64,000 nucleotides of DNA from Trichosporon coremiiforme. Its lineage: Eukaryota > Basidiomycota > Tremellomycetes > Trichosporonales > Trichosporonaceae. The stretch covers positions 1,352,889 to 1,416,888 of the forward strand of contig BCJJ01000010.1 in the NCBI GenBank assembly GCA_039545355.1, written 5' to 3'. Below the pieces are notes generated by a model. The model did not search any database and was not told the origin of the DNA. It saw only the letters and a program-made list of their open reading frames with translations. The position numbers and the translations under genes were made by a program. Positions 10,236-21,194 of the stretch are shown here, piece by piece (position 1 is the stretch's first letter; each line of letters begins with the position of its first letter).

Positions 10236-10984
10236 GCGGAGAGTGAAGGGTTTGCATAGGGGGAGTAGTAAGCGCAGAGGCGCAGAGGAGAGAAGCGAAG
10301 GGCTTTGTCTCGCTTCATGAAGAGACATCCCGCAATCATAGAGTTTCCGGTCTCCAGTCCATTTGTCTTTCAGTAGTATACTCGGCAGCAAGCAGTATAT
10401 CTCGCAGCAAGGTCTATACATGTAACATCTAGTAGTTTACGCTACATGTTTACGTCTTCCTTCAACACTCACATCAGTCTCATATCAGTCTCAGACTGGA
10501 TTACTCGTGAGGCTAGGAACGGACCGTCGGACGCACCAAGTATGATGGCTGGCGATGGTTGCGGGGCCCGACAAGGCAGTGCGTCGATCGCTAAGGAGGG
10601 AGGCTACGGTAGGTGGCCAATTACGTAACGACCTCCACGCGCCACTCGCGTCACATTCGGGCACATGTGCGACTTCGAGCCTCCAGCTCTTGGCAGCCGC
10701 CGACGCCATCATTCGCTACGTCTTTCGCTCGTCTGTCAGTCGTTCGTTGCTGGCCCACCCTCGCCCTACACAAACATTCGCTCGCATAGCCTCTGTGTGC
10801 GGCATTATCTGTGTCCACTCATTGCATCTCACGCACTCGTCTGACGTCAAGCCCAAGCTCGATTGCCGTGATCGACGCCTTCCCCGGACCCGGAACGTCT
10901 GACGCAGCGACTATAAACTCCTTTGTCCTCAACTCTTCACTCTTCACTCAACTCATTGAGTGCTTCGGCTTCTTACTCGCCACC
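10236..10984 (+). other. Intergenic region upstream of calcipressin
   Basis: No gene recognised. It contains the 3' region of the exchanger and the promoter of the calcipressin gene. A TATAAA-like sequence (ACTATAAACTCC, about 10911-10922) sits some 70 bases before the calcipressin ATG and could be its TATA box. Confidence 0.5.
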
Positions 10985-12114
10985 ATGGCCCGCCCCCGCC
11001 GCGACACGCTCTCGGTCGACGTGCCGCCTATCCCGCTCGTCCCCACTGCTTCCCCGCCCCTGCCTTCGAGCTCAGCCTCTCCTCTGTCGCCTTCCTCCCC
11101 TTCCCTCTCCCCGCTCAACCCTCCTTCGCCCGTGATCACAGCCACGCCAGCGCCGGACGCGAACTGCTCCCCATCTCCTCGCGGGCACTCGCGCACTGAC
11201 TCGCTCGCAGCGAGCTTAGCCTCGCACGCGACAGCCGCTCAACCTCGCTGAGCTCGCTGCACTCGCGCTCCTCCCGCCCCGGATCCATCTCTCTGCCGCC
11301 GACACCGACGCTGATCCCCGACGCGGCTGCACGGGAGTTTGCGACGAACTCTTTGGCTCTCATCCTGCCCCATCCCTCCCTCTTCCTGCCCGAGGCCCTC
11401 GCCCTGCTCCGCAGGCACTTCGAGCGCTTCGGGGGGCTGACGCACTTTGCGCCGATCCGCGCCATGGGCCGTGTGATTCTCGTGTTCGACTCTGTCGACG
11501 CGGCGCGCAAGGTTAAGGAGGCGGACGACTTCCTCAAGCTCGATGTCGATGCGACCCCGAACCCTGTCGAGGGCACTGCGGACAGTGGAGGATACTTCGA
11601 CCGCACCAAGAAGGGGTGAGTATGGGTCGGAGTCGAGGGCTACAGGCCTGAGACTCGTAGCAGCTACTCTCAGCTGCCCTCTCGGTGACTCGTAGCTGAC
11701 ATCAGCCTGACTCTCCGCCTGTATGCGTTACCGCCACAGAAGCCCTCGGAGCCAGCCCATCTCCAGGTGCCAGAGCATGAGCGGAACTTCCTAATCTCGC
11801 CCCCCGGTTCGCCTCCGGAAGGCTGGGAGCCGATCTCAGAGGACGGGCCGAACCAGACGCCTTTGGCCGACGACCTGCGCCGTGCGCTCGAGGCGCTGCA
11901 GTTCGCCGGCTCCGGACCGAACGTGATTCTGGACGAGGGCGGCGTCACCGTCAGTGTGGAGGACACGGATGCGATCGAGAAACCGCGCTGGGACGCCGAG
12001 AGGGAGTGGGGAGACGAAGAGCCCGAGGCGCCCCCGGGCATCTGGGACGCGCCCGGCCAGACCCCGGCCGGCAAGGTCCGCATCGTCCCGACTGCGATGC
12101 CGCCTAGGGAGTAG
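10985..12114 (+). CDS. Calcipressin (RCAN/Rcn1), calcineurin regulator; N-terminal join unresolved
   Basis: Binds and modulates calcineurin, the Ca2+/calmodulin phosphatase. The core is unmistakable: an RRM-like domain (ATNSLALILPHPSLF...MGRVILVFDS) then the signature ERNFLISPPGSPPEGWEP. The 90-base intron 11616-11705 joins RTKKG to LTLRLYALPP. The C-terminus is acidic and ends VPTAMPPRE. The N-terminus is Ser/Pro-rich from ATG 10985 (GCCACCATGG context). However, that frame ends at 11249-11251, and the domain frame is open back only to a stop at 11197-11199. A branch-like CACTGAC plus CGCAG lies at 11194-11210, but no GT donor of the right phase exists upstream. The join is therefore a non-canonical intron or a small indel. 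Confidence 0.85.
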
Positions 12115-12955
12115 TTGTAGATGAACACACGGATACGACACGATGTATGGACACGCAATAGATACGCCCTGATTTCTGTGAACGAATGGCCAACGTGAGG
12201 AAGGGGGAAGTTAGCGCTCATCGGCGTGAACGCTTGCAAGCCGAGGAAAATAACGACCTGCATTGGGCGAGACCGTTACTCCGCCATGCTTGGGCAAGAG
12301 CTGCTCGGAAGGAAAGGTGATTGCTTGCATGAATGAATGGCCATCGTAGAACTGACCGGTAACAAGTCTAGACGGGTTTAGATGTAGGTGTAGGGCGGGT
12401 GGTGAAGGCGGCGAGGAGCAGCCCGAAGTCGGCGAGGGTTGGACCAGAGGGCATCAACGATCTACCGGCCGACCGTACGTCGCTCCGGACGCCTAAAGCA
12501 CCTCAATGCGGAGAGCATGCAAAGGGTAGAGCGTGCATAGGACAGAGAATACAGAGGGCGGTGCGCTGCCTGTCGGCGTGAAGCTCATGGACATCTGACT
12601 GTTGCTTCGGTGCGCAGCTCGTTCCTTCTGTGCCTAGGCGGCCAGCCATGTGTCGGTCGGTGCCCGTGGAGCTATTCCTGTCCGTCAACCTCTTATCAGT
12701 ATTCAGACCAAGTTGACACAGCGGGGACAGTTGAGCTGACTGGCAACTGTGACTTGACGTTGCTGCTGGCACTAGTCAGAGAGGGGAGAGCCAGGTGAGG
12801 TTCGCCGGCACCGGACGTTCGGAAGGGTTGATGGCGGGCATTACCCCCGACTGGCGATGCCAGGTTCCGGTGGACGGTCGCAACCAGCAGCGATGCGTAC
12901 GTTCTCTCTGCAGTCTTGTCGTTTCCAGGATGGAGTCATCGCTCTCGGCACGACG
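12115..12955. other. Intergenic, no gene recognised
   Basis: Only short, stop-broken frames are present; I see no RNA gene or repeat. Confidence 0.5.
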
Positions 12956-13456
12956 CTAGGCCTGGTGCATGTTACCGAGCGATGCACATGGTGTTGTCTC
13001 CTGGCTGTACCAAAGACCCCTGCAGGAGGTTGTCTGAGTGCATTGGACGAGTTTCGAGAGGTTAGAGCGAAGGGAAGCCAGCTTGCATGAAGCGAGGTGT
13101 TCTTGCACGCTGTCGATAGTTAGACCGACGCCCGCCTTCTGGTCAGATCGGAATAAGGGTGATTCCGGGTCAGCACGCACACTCGTGAAAGTGGTCGCAA
13201 GGGACATGAGCGATGCAGTAAGTATCGAGGACGGGGAGTAAACATAGGCCGAAAGCAGTCCGGTCGCAAAAATGGCGGTCGTCAGCTGACCGCCGTTCCC
13301 AGCAACGTGCTTCTTGTGCTCCAGAAAACGACGCACTTTATAGCCTTCGATCAGGTCTTGCAGCCTGTCCCGCATCGCCCGTTCCAGTCCGTGGCTAGGC
13401 AGCTGTAAGCATAACAAGCGGGCGTCGTCGTCTTCTCCGCCGTTGCCGTCGTACAT
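12956..13456 (-). CDS. Hypothetical protein with a hydrophobic segment
   Basis: A 166-residue open frame from ATG 13456. It starts acidic (MYDGNGGEDDDARL) and has a charged helix (ERAMRDRLQDLIEGYKVRRF). A hydrophobic stretch of about 30 residues follows (LTTAIFATGLLSAYVY...) that could be one or two membrane segments. A polar tail follows. The last 30 residues look less protein-like and may be intronic, with a possible donor near 13020. No family recognised, no neighbour gives a clue; it may be a chance frame. Confidence 0.35.
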   Translation of the reverse strand: MYDGNGGEDDDARLLCLQLPSHGLERAMRDRLQDLIEGYKVRRFLEHKKHVAGNGGQLTTAIFATGLLSAYVYSPSSILTASLMSLATTFTSVRADPESPLFRSDQKAGVGLTIDSVQEHLASCKLASLRSNLSKLVQCTQTTSCRGLWYSQETTPCASLGNMHQA

Positions 13457-15551
13457 CTCATCTGTCCCCGCTGGGTGCGTCGATCGCCGCTCCGTCGTCG
13501 TCGTAGGAGTTCGCATACATACCGTAAGCACGCTCTCTCGGACTGGGCCGTGGCCATCAGCCGCTGCCTCACGCAAGCAACAGGCCAGGTCACGCCCCTG
13601 CCTGCCCGCATCAGATGTCAACACCTGCGAGTCAGCTGGTACGCCATAAGCTTTGTTCATTCCTCGTCCGGGCCGTTGCCTTCTCATTCGTGCCCATCAG
13701 GACAGGACCGGCCTGCCCGGTATCCCACTCCTGTTCGCACTCTGTCGAGCCGTGGGTTGAACCCTGCTCAGGCTTGAGCACGAGCCCGGCTAGCCCGGCG
13801 GCGTACTCCCTGCGCACCAGCGGCCGTACACGGGACGCCACCGGCTGGCCACCGACTGCGGTTGGATGGCCGGCACTCGGCGCTGAGCGATAACCTTAAA
13901 AGCCTAACTCAAACAACTCAAAAAGGCGCCAGGCTGGGCGGCGGCGCGGCAGGCGCGACGATACGGTGCGACGCCGCCGCGACACCTAGATCGTGCATCA
14001 TGCAACGGGCGTGCAGCGAGTCCTGTGCGAGTCCTGTGCGTGCTCGGACGTGCATGCCTAGATCGTGGGATCGTGGCGGCAGCGCGGCAGCTTGTCCATT
14101 GGGCATCGGGCACGTTTCACGGCCACTGATGCAGGATGATGCAGGATCTATCCAGGACCTTGCAGGAGCGTTATGCACTGATCCTAGGGCGAGGAGAGGT
14201 CAGTGCACGCCGGCACCGGAGCGCACCGCCTCCGCTTTCCTGCTCTCCTGTTCTCGCACCGACGGACATTCCAAAGGGCGATCACCGTTCTATCTTTGAT
14301 TCTAGGTGTTGAATAGGGCTCGCAGGGAACAGAATAGAGGGGCTTGGGCAGTGCATCACCGTCATTCTGTGCAGCAGGAGCCAGCATGGCAGCGTTTGGG
14401 CAGGACACCGCAGGAACACTGTTTACGTCACTCGATTCTCTTATCGCTATGCGAATTTTCGGTTTTCGTCGTCGTTTTCACTGGGCTGAGTCCCTGGCAC
14501 GCTTGCCTGGCTCCTTACCCCCTGCGCGGACCCCTGCAGACGCCCTGCGCCCTGCACTGCTGACCGAGGAGTGCAGGGCTGCTCGCGCGAACCTGCTTTC
14601 GCAATATCCCAAACTCCAGCCTGCGCTCTCACCCAGCCTCGGCTCGACGACAGAGTCGGACTGCGTTAGCCATCAAGCATATTCCCAGACAACAACAGGC
14701 TGTAAGCCATTGCGATCGCCAGTCGCGCGCTGCGCTATGCGGAGGATCACGCCGGCCGAACCCAGCGGCGCCCGCTGTTGAAAGCTGCGGGGCGGCGATG
14801 TAGCAAGGCGCAGCTCAGCGTGAGCAGGGCTCAGCGAGCGCCCAGCGGCCATAGCGCCGTCGCTGCCGGCACGGCCTTTCTCGTAACCATACCTCACCCC
14901 CCAGAACTTGCTGCTCTTGGGTTCAGGTGCCCAGATACGCCCAGCGACCCCAGCCGCCGCGGTGTTGATGTCGCTCACCTGTGCCCCCTCAGCCTTTGCG
15001 ACGGAAAACACTGGGAGACGTCCTGGCACCCCCACCAGGGTTCGTCCTGGGCGTCCTGGGCCCGTCCTGGGCCCAGGATTCAGGAGCCAAAAGCGACTCC
15101 TGGCCGAAGGGCTACAAGCAAAGGGCACCGTACGCAGACAATCAGCGGCGTTGCTTTCGTCAGTGTTCCAGGCAGAACCAAGCGCAAGCCGCAGCGCTTC
15201 CGAGCGACACTCCCAGCCCACAGCAACGGTCCGTGACCTGCCGTGACCGCGAGCACGCCTGGGAATCTGGATAAGATCTCTGCGACCTCGGGCGATATAT
15301 AGCAAGAGCATAGGCAGACGTACCCCCTCGTACCTCTTCACTGTATAGACTTTTACACTGCAGATACCTGCATTGCGAATCGCTGATACACGACGCATAC
15401 CGACTCGACTGACACCGACCGACACACCCTCATTCCGAACACTTTGAACACCACTTCATACTTCGAACTCTTTCCAGGCTCTGAAACTGCCGACGACGCT
15501 CAGAGCTCAATCGCACTTCTTTCGTCCTCAGCCTCTTCCTTATCATACACG
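13457..15551. other. Gene-poor stretch
   Basis: About 2.1 kb without a frame that looks like protein over any length. Upstream of the lectin gene there is a TATATAG at about 15296-15302, roughly 250 bases before its ATG. I see no transposon termini, long repeats or RNA genes. Confidence 0.5.
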
Positions 15552-16223
15552 ATGTTCGCCTCCCTTCTCGCCCTCTTCCTCTTCGCCCTCGCCCTCCCGA
15601 CACATGCCGAGACGCTGCAGTGGACCGGCGGAGGCAAGACTGGCGGCTACCTTGGCGTGCTCCACCACGGCATCCGTGGTGTTTCCCGGAACGGTGACAC
15701 CGTTTGGATGTGAGTGTCTCATCCGCCCTCGCTACGACTGGAAGGCGGGGCAGATGGTGTCTGACTCTTCGAGTGACATGCTGACGATCAGGACTGGCGA
15801 CTACAACCGCTACGTGAGCCGCTACGTCGCCCTCGACTGGACGGTCGGCCGCGACGAGCCGGGCCAGATTAAGATGGACGGGTACGGCAGTCTCTGCCTT
15901 GATGCTGGCGACAGTAAGTCTTGCCTGGTCTCTCTACTAGACCACATCGCTGACAACCAGAGCCGAAAGCGGGAGAGACAGTGCAGGTGTGGGAGTGCAC
16001 TTCATCCCGGGCGGCGGCGCAGACGTGGGTCTTCGCCGAGAACCAACTGCGCGTCGCCGACACCCAGCTCTGCGTCGAGGTGCGCGACGGGGAGAACACG
16101 ACCGGAGAAGCCCACGAGGGCAACATTCGCCTGGCGGAGTGCAAGAGCAGCCGCTTCGGGCAGTGGTGGCGCCTCAAGGACCCGTCGCGCAGCTTCACCG
16201 TCCAGGGCCCGCTGTGGGTGTAA
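15552..16223 (+). CDS. Secreted R-type (beta-trefoil) lectin-domain protein
   Basis: Predicted 180-residue secreted carbohydrate-binding protein. Exons 15552-15709, 15792-15913 and 15961-16223 are joined over introns of 82 and 47 bases. A signal peptide (MFASLLALFLFALALPTHA) precedes a region with beta-trefoil repeat features. The first repeat reads GGYLGVL...NGDTVWM. The second reads GYGSLCLDAGDKPKAGETVQ then VWECTSSRAAAQTW, with the conserved Cys pair and QxW-like ending. The third reads TQLCVEVRDG...IRLAECKSS...WW. No enzyme or toxin domain accompanies it. The first junction is the weak point: the intron sequence 15745-15791 is open in the exon-2 frame, so a different first intron is possible. 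Confidence 0.75.
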
Positions 16224-17586
16224 TCGCCTCAGGCAGTCCGCGGACGGGGCGGCGCCACCGGCGTGGCGTTCGGAGACCCTCGACGGACGCCGATGACTAC
16301 TCGCACAGCATACAGTACGGCGCATACGGACATCCTACACATAGCATAGAACACTGCCGACCGCCGTTGCTGCTTCGACCTTTTTGCGGCGACCCCGAAA
16401 TCACCAAATGGACGATAGGGCCAGTATCTTACGCAGCCCGGCCTTTGCTGTACGCAGGGCATAATTGATTCTATTCCTGTACATTCTGTTGTAACTATAC
16501 CTTACACTATGTCACTGCATATCCCCAACACTCCCTGCTCGCATACTCGCATCCCCCTGGCGACGCATGCAGAAGTGTGGGAAATCGCAGCGAAACGAAA
16601 ATCGAGGCACAGCAGACGGGTGCTAGATCGGAATAAGGAAGTCATGCATCTTTCGGACCCGAGCGAAGGCGGCGCACGACGCTGGAATGTGAGCCCAAAC
16701 GTGCCTGGTGGACCTGGCCGCGGACGAGACTGGGGTTGTCGCCACCCTGAGGAGAGTCGAAATTCACGAGTCACATCACGCGAGGAACGCGAGGTTGGGC
16801 ATACTACTGCCGTTCCTCCGAGCAAGAGACGAGGAAGCTCCGAGGTCTGGGCGGCTTGGAACATTCAGAGAGTTAGGTTCCGGCATCGCTGAAGTTTAAA
16901 CCGAGAGCCGGGTGATCAGGCGGAGGGCTTAAGATGGACGGAGAGATGAGGCGAAATGGCGGACAAATTCGAGAAATGCGTGAAAACTCTGAGCTGGCAC
17001 GGCGTCGACGAGAGAGGTGCACAGTTACCTTACGGCCTAGTAGAGCTTCAGGCACCACAGTGTAAACTGGTAGAGCTGCTGTTGGGCACCTTACCGCTTT
17101 TGACACGGTTGTGGCACGCGGCGAGGCGGCGCAGGGTGGCCCACTTGACATGGCGGTCAGCCGTCAGCGCTCTCTCGGAGTGGAGAGTGTGATGCACAAG
17201 TTGATCACGCTCGGGCTGCATACCTGCGTCCAATGTACTGTCTATCCGACCTTCAAATGACGGACAGTGGCTGAAATGCTTTGAAGGACTGTTGGTGCAA
17301 ACAAAGCCGCCTTCTCCTTTTGTCCGTATCACAGCCTCGCCACATGCTGGTCAACAGGCAATCAATGCCCGTCGTTCATCACGCTTTCGCACTGTGGCAC
17401 CAGCATCATGCATGGTGCTCGCTGTATACTATACTGCGTAGCATTCGGTGCACACTGATGCACAGTGCACAGTCGCGTTTAGCAAATGTGCATCACACAC
17501 GAGCGGCGACTCGCAACGAAGCATAGGGGAGCCGCTCATTCTCTCTCCCAATTCTTCTTCACCTCACAACTCGACTACTCGACAAC
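16224..17586. other. Intergenic, no gene recognised
   Basis: About 1.36 kb with only short frames on both strands; presumably the lectin terminator and the promoter of the gene at 17587. Confidence 0.5.
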
Positions 17587-18570
17587 ATGGGCAAGCATTG
17601 GAAAGTCGTCTGCAAGATGTGGGTTACCGACGCTATGGTCAGGCAAGAGACTGCCGACCGGCGCATCGAGCGCTGGCGAGAGCACGTCCCCAACGACGGC
17701 TCTGCACGCCCCCCCTCGACACCGCCGTCCCGTTACCCCTCAGTCGCTGAGGGCAGTACCGCCAACTCCACTGCAGAGGCTGAAGATTCCTCGGCAGGCG
17801 CTGCTGTATCCGCTCCCATCACCGACAACGCCCTCGCGACATTCCCCAACGCCATAAACCCTGCACCGGTGGGGGTCCGTCACAACTGCCATATTTCTGA
17901 CGTTAGTCGGACGGAGGTGGACGCCACAAGTGTTGCTGGCAGCACCCACGACAACAGTCGTGAACTGGTCGAGCTCCAGACTGCCGAGTCGTGTACTGTT
18001 CAGCGCATTCCTACTGGCCAGCCAGCTCGTGCTGTTGTCGTCAGCAACAGCTCCGAGAGCGGCGCCAACAACGGTAACGACCGTGCCACCGGCCAAGCTC
18101 CCGCTACCCCTGAGCGTCCTCCCGGTCGCGCTTACCCGGTGCCTCCGGCCCGCCGTCTCCGCCGTAAGCCTCGTGAGGGCCTGGCTACTGCAGCTCCGGA
18201 CGTCACCATTGGCACCGACGGTTCGAAGATCGCCTCCGCCCCTCCGAGCAGTTCCGCCAACACCCAGGATGTCATTGCTGGAGCGGCCCCTGCCCTCTCA
18301 ATCCTGCAGAATGCGACGTTTGTGCGCAGTCCCGGCAGCTTCCGTGGCCCCGGTACCCCCGGCCACCTGTTGCTGCCTGCCAGTCCACCCGCGCGCCCTC
18401 CTCGCTCTCCGAAACGGCGGCTCCGGCCCCGACGACAGCCTCACGCGCCGCTGCGTATCGTCACGGACCTCCCCATCGAGACTCGCTCTTCCAGCTCTGG
18501 AAGCCACAAGCGCCGGGCATCCGACGAGTCGGAGAGTAAGGAGTCTAAGCGCAGCCGCTCCTCTAAATAG
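17587..18570 (+). CDS. Hypothetical disordered Ser/Pro/Ala-rich protein, likely nuclear
   Basis: Single-exon frame of 327 residues. The first 35 residues look like a short folded segment (MGKHWKVVCKMWVTDAMVRQ ... ERWREHV). The rest is low-complexity Ser/Thr/Pro/Ala with many SP sites. Basic clusters occur at about 190 (RRLRRKPR) and 270-285 (SPKRRLRPRRQP), and the tail SHKRRASDESES...SKRSRSSK resembles a nuclear localisation signal. No catalytic motif. Length, ATG context (ACAACATGG) and absence of stops make it a likely gene; function unknown. Confidence 0.6.
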   Translation: MGKHWKVVCKMWVTDAMVRQETADRRIERWREHVPNDGSARPPSTPPSRYPSVAEGSTANSTAEAEDSSAGAAVSAPITDNALATFPNAINPAPVGVRHNCHISDVSRTEVDATSVAGSTHDNSRELVELQTAESCTVQRIPTGQPARAVVVSNSSESGANNGNDRATGQAPATPERPPGRAYPVPPARRLRRKPREGLATAAPDVTIGTDGSKIASAPPSSSANTQDVIAGAAPALSILQNATFVRSPGSFRGPGTPGHLLLPASPPARPPRSPKRRLRPRRQPHAPLRIVTDLPIETRSSSSGSHKRRASDESESKESKRSRSSK

Positions 18571-18809
18571 CGAATACTTCGAGTAGTTCAAGATTGCATC
18601 TCGACGGCAGGTCCGCCAATGCCTTGAATGGCTGTACCGAGGGGCCTGTAAAAGAAGAAGAAGATGAGAATCCGAAGAGACGAGAATATCGATCAGTATC
18701 GGAAAGGGAATGGATAGTCATGAACTCTCCCGTGTATCCGAGAACATTTCCAGCTTACAAACAACGACATCCTCCCACGGCTCAAAACTCCGGAAGGTTC
18801 AACCAGTGA

Positions 18810-19176
18810 CTAGACAGAGCGGCAGTACTTCTCCGAGGCATTCTCAAACGCATTGTCACCGGCGATATCGACACCAGTACAGTAGGTATAGTCGGTTGCA
18901 GCGGCAGCAAGGCAGGCTGTGCGCTTGATACCAGCGCTATACGCTATACGCTGCGGTGCACACGTTCTTCATGGAGGTGTGGAAGGAGGTGTCGCATGAC
19001 GCCTTGGCGCGGCTGCAGGTACCGTAGCAGACGTCGTGCGCGTTGCAGCACGAGTGGAACTTGTACTCGGGGACAAAGCTGCAGCCGTTGGTCGAGGGCG
19101 TGAGGCCCCGCGACACCGCCGTCTTGCCCGAGGGACAGCGCGCAGGGTTGCCGCGCGGGGCGAATGTTCCTTGCTA
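18810..19176 (-). pseudogene. Secreted phospholipase A2-like gene broken by a 7-bp tandem duplication
   Basis: On the minus strand, from an acceptor-like GTAG at 19174-19177, one frame encodes the core of a small fungal/bacterial-type secreted phospholipase A2. It has NGCSFVPEYKFHSCC followed by the catalytic NAHDVCYGTC, which contains the His-Asp pair, and further cysteines (SRAKASCDTSFHTSMKNVC). The frame then hits TAG just after a perfect 7-base tandem duplication (18935-18941 and 18942-18948). The expected C-terminal part (ACLAAAATDY...KYCRSV, stop 18810) lies in the frame shifted by exactly 7 bases. No signal peptide exon is visible upstream. The lesion therefore looks like a recent inactivation; an unusual intron is less likely because no splice pair of the right phase exists. 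Confidence 0.7.
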
Positions 19177-19547
19177 CGTGCTTGGGTTCTGAACGTGCCC
19201 ATGACGCCTCAGCGAGACGCCAGACCTCTGCCACTTGGTCGCAAGTAGCAGCCGAGTAGCGGAGCGACGACTCGATTGCTCACAGCGTACCAGTGGATCT
19301 CGACCGAGCAGCACTTGATGCAAAGCAGCTCAAGATCAGGCGAAACAGAACTTGACCAGGGCCCCCCTTCTGTCCAACTCTAGCACCTCCTGCACAGAAG
19401 CACATGGACGGCCGCTTCCGCAAACGGCCCATTCTGTCAGGTTGAAGAGCTCCGATGTATGATGAAGGAGAAGTGTTCCGACGGTAGACGCGGCGAATGG
19501 TCGTGCCGAGCTCGCAGCCCAGTGTCCGACAATTGCTGTCTCAATCT
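19177..19547. other. Flank between the broken phospholipase and F-box-like genes
   Basis: No gene. It should contain the missing 5' exon of the phospholipase if one survives, but I find no signal-peptide-like frame on the minus strand here. Confidence 0.4.
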
Positions 19548-20438
19548 TCAGTCCAGCACGCTGGTCACCAGTGCCCACTCCTCCTCTGCGACTTGGTGCC
19601 TCCACTCGTCTAGCGTCACGACGGTCAGGTCGGGTGCGCGGTCGCGCCTTGTTGTTGCGTTGACAATATTCGACAATCGATCAGTGAGCATGTCGCTCCA
19701 TGAGCCTTCAAGACCACTATCGTCCCAGGTTTCGAGACCGGCGATGGTAAGCGTGCCGAGGTTCGCCGCGCTGACGGCGAGTGTGTCGAGAAGCGGAGCG
19801 TGGCTGGTGCCCTTGCCGGTGAGCCACTTCGTGCTGGGCTCCCCAGGCGGCGGCAGGAGACAAATGACAAATTCGCGTCTTGGAAACAATGAGTCGTAAA
19901 ACACACTGCAAATCGGAGCGTAAATGCTGGGGTCGGCCCTGAGGACGAACACGATACGGTGGGCGCGGCAGCCGACGACGTCCTGATATCGGAGCCGGTA
20001 CGGGTGATTGACCTGTCGCGACCAGGAGTTGCGGATTGGGTGTACTGCCGTCTGACCTGCTCGAAGAATCGGCATCGAGCCCATGCAGTGCGACTGTGAC
20101 GGAAAGTCGAGCACGACCCACCGCACTCCCGGCAGCTCCAGCAGCGCCTCCTCCGCCGTGGTGCGCGGGTACCCGTCCTGGCCCGACCAGGACTGGAGCT
20201 GAACAACGCGGGTCTTTGACAGGCTCGAGAGCGTCAGCAGCCTTCCGGCTCCAGGCAGCAGACGCGGCTCCCTCTCGCCCAAGTAGTGCGGCAGTACGAC
20301 GTGGTAGGCCAATCGCTGGTCGAGCCGGTCGCGCACTCCTCGGGACACCAGGCGCAGCGTCGGGATCGCTTCGGCGGGCGCGAGATCAAGAATCTCCTCG
20401 ACGATGTGCGGGTACGCCGCAAAGTCGAGCCAGCACAT
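19548..20438 (-). CDS. F-box-like hypothetical protein
   Basis: Single exon, 296 residues. The N-terminus (FAAYPHIVEEILDLAPAEAI followed by PTLRLVSRGVRDRLDQRL) has the pattern of a degenerate F-box: Pro/His, hydrophobic helix, then LRxVSRxxRxxL. Downstream are alternating beta-strand and loop segments (VRWVVLDFPS, RIVFVLRADPSIY, REFVICLLPPPGEP) without a named repeat. If the F-box works, the protein would recruit a target to an SCF ubiquitin ligase. That is inference. Start at 20438 is the only upstream ATG that keeps the F-box-like helix. Confidence 0.6.
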   Translation of the reverse strand: MCWLDFAAYPHIVEEILDLAPAEAIPTLRLVSRGVRDRLDQRLAYHVVLPHYLGEREPRLLPGAGRLLTLSSLSKTRVVQLQSWSGQDGYPRTTAEEALLELPGVRWVVLDFPSQSHCMGSMPILRAGQTAVHPIRNSWSRQVNHPYRLRYQDVVGCRAHRIVFVLRADPSIYAPICSVFYDSLFPRREFVICLLPPPGEPSTKWLTGKGTSHAPLLDTLAVSAANLGTLTIAGLETWDDSGLEGSWSDMLTDRLSNIVNATTRRDRAPDLTVVTLDEWRHQVAEEEWALVTSVLD

Positions 20439-20743
20439 CAGAGTGCGCGCCGGTCATGCGTGTGGTGGATTGTGCGATGCCCAGACACACCGCCAGGACG
20501 TCATGATGATGGAGCTCGCACGGGCACCTGGTGAACTCCGCGTATTGAAAGTGACTGATTTCTCTCAATTCTCAATGTTCGAACCATCGTAGATCTGTGC
20601 CACCAGATGCGTGTGAATATTCAATAGTGTACCTCAGCTAGTACGCAACTGTACACTATACCCCGATTGCGGCAGAGCTCATTTCTGCAGATTTGATGTC
20701 AGCTACTGTTATTCATATAACATATGATCTTTTCAAAAACCAT
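20439..20743. other. Intergenic, no gene
   Basis: AT-richer than its surroundings; holds the F-box-like gene's promoter and the upstream region of tRNA-Gln. Confidence 0.45.
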
Positions 20744-20831
20744 GGTCTGATCGTATAACGGTTAGTACACAAGATTCTGACTCCTTCTGGCTGTCGTTCT
20801 TGTAATCTGGGTTCGATTCCCAGTCGGACCT
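20744..20831 (+). tRNA. tRNA-Gln(CUG) with a 16-base intron
   Basis: Complete cloverleaf: acceptor GGTCTGA/TCGGACC, D stem GTAT/GTAC, anticodon stem CAAGA/TCTTG, T arm CTGGG-TTCGATT-CCCAG, discriminator T at 20831. The anticodon is CTG at 20777-20779. The intron 20781-20796 sits at the canonical position 37/38. A T-rich Pol III terminator follows. Confidence 0.93.
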
Positions 20832-20993
20832 TTCCTTTTGGCTCATAATGTACTGGAATGAGAGATGCGACCGCGTCTTTTTGGATGCGTACAGATCTTA
20901 CCCAAGCCTTAGCCATTGCCTGCGTGAGTGGAGGTCAGAGCACCAAGCGACCCTGACCTTGCCCCGGCACTCGCTCCTCGTCGTTCTGACACC

Positions 20994-21073
20994 AGCGACG
21001 TAGCTCAGATGGAAGAGCGTTGGGCTCATATGAGACCACCCAAAGGGCAGAAGATCGAAACTTCTCGTCGCTA
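20994..21073 (+). tRNA. tRNA-Met(CAU), elongator-type, with a 7-base intron
   Basis: Acceptor AGCGACG/CGTCGCT, D stem GCTC/GAGC, anticodon stem TTGGG/CCCAA, T arm AGAAG/CTTCT. The anticodon CAT is followed by one base and a 7-base intron (TGAGACC) at position 37/38. It ends with discriminator A and a TTTTT terminator. Its mature sequence is identical to the copy at 38244-38323. Confidence 0.93.
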
Positions 21074-21194
21074 ACGATTTTTGTCTACTCTCAGACGTCT
21101 GATGTGTAGAGCGCCGTCGGATTATGCTAGTCACACGAGAAGGCCGTGGTTGAGGAGATGGTGGCCAGCCGCTCGTCGCTCCTCTCCGGGTCAG

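Noticed and set aside
16053..16200. Retroelement or transposase remnants anywhere in the window
   Set aside because: I looked for long terminal repeats, terminal inverted repeats with duplicated targets and polymerase or integrase motifs and saw none.
15552..16223. Ricin-like toxin
   Set aside because: Only a carbohydrate-binding beta-trefoil domain is present; there is no enzymatic chain.
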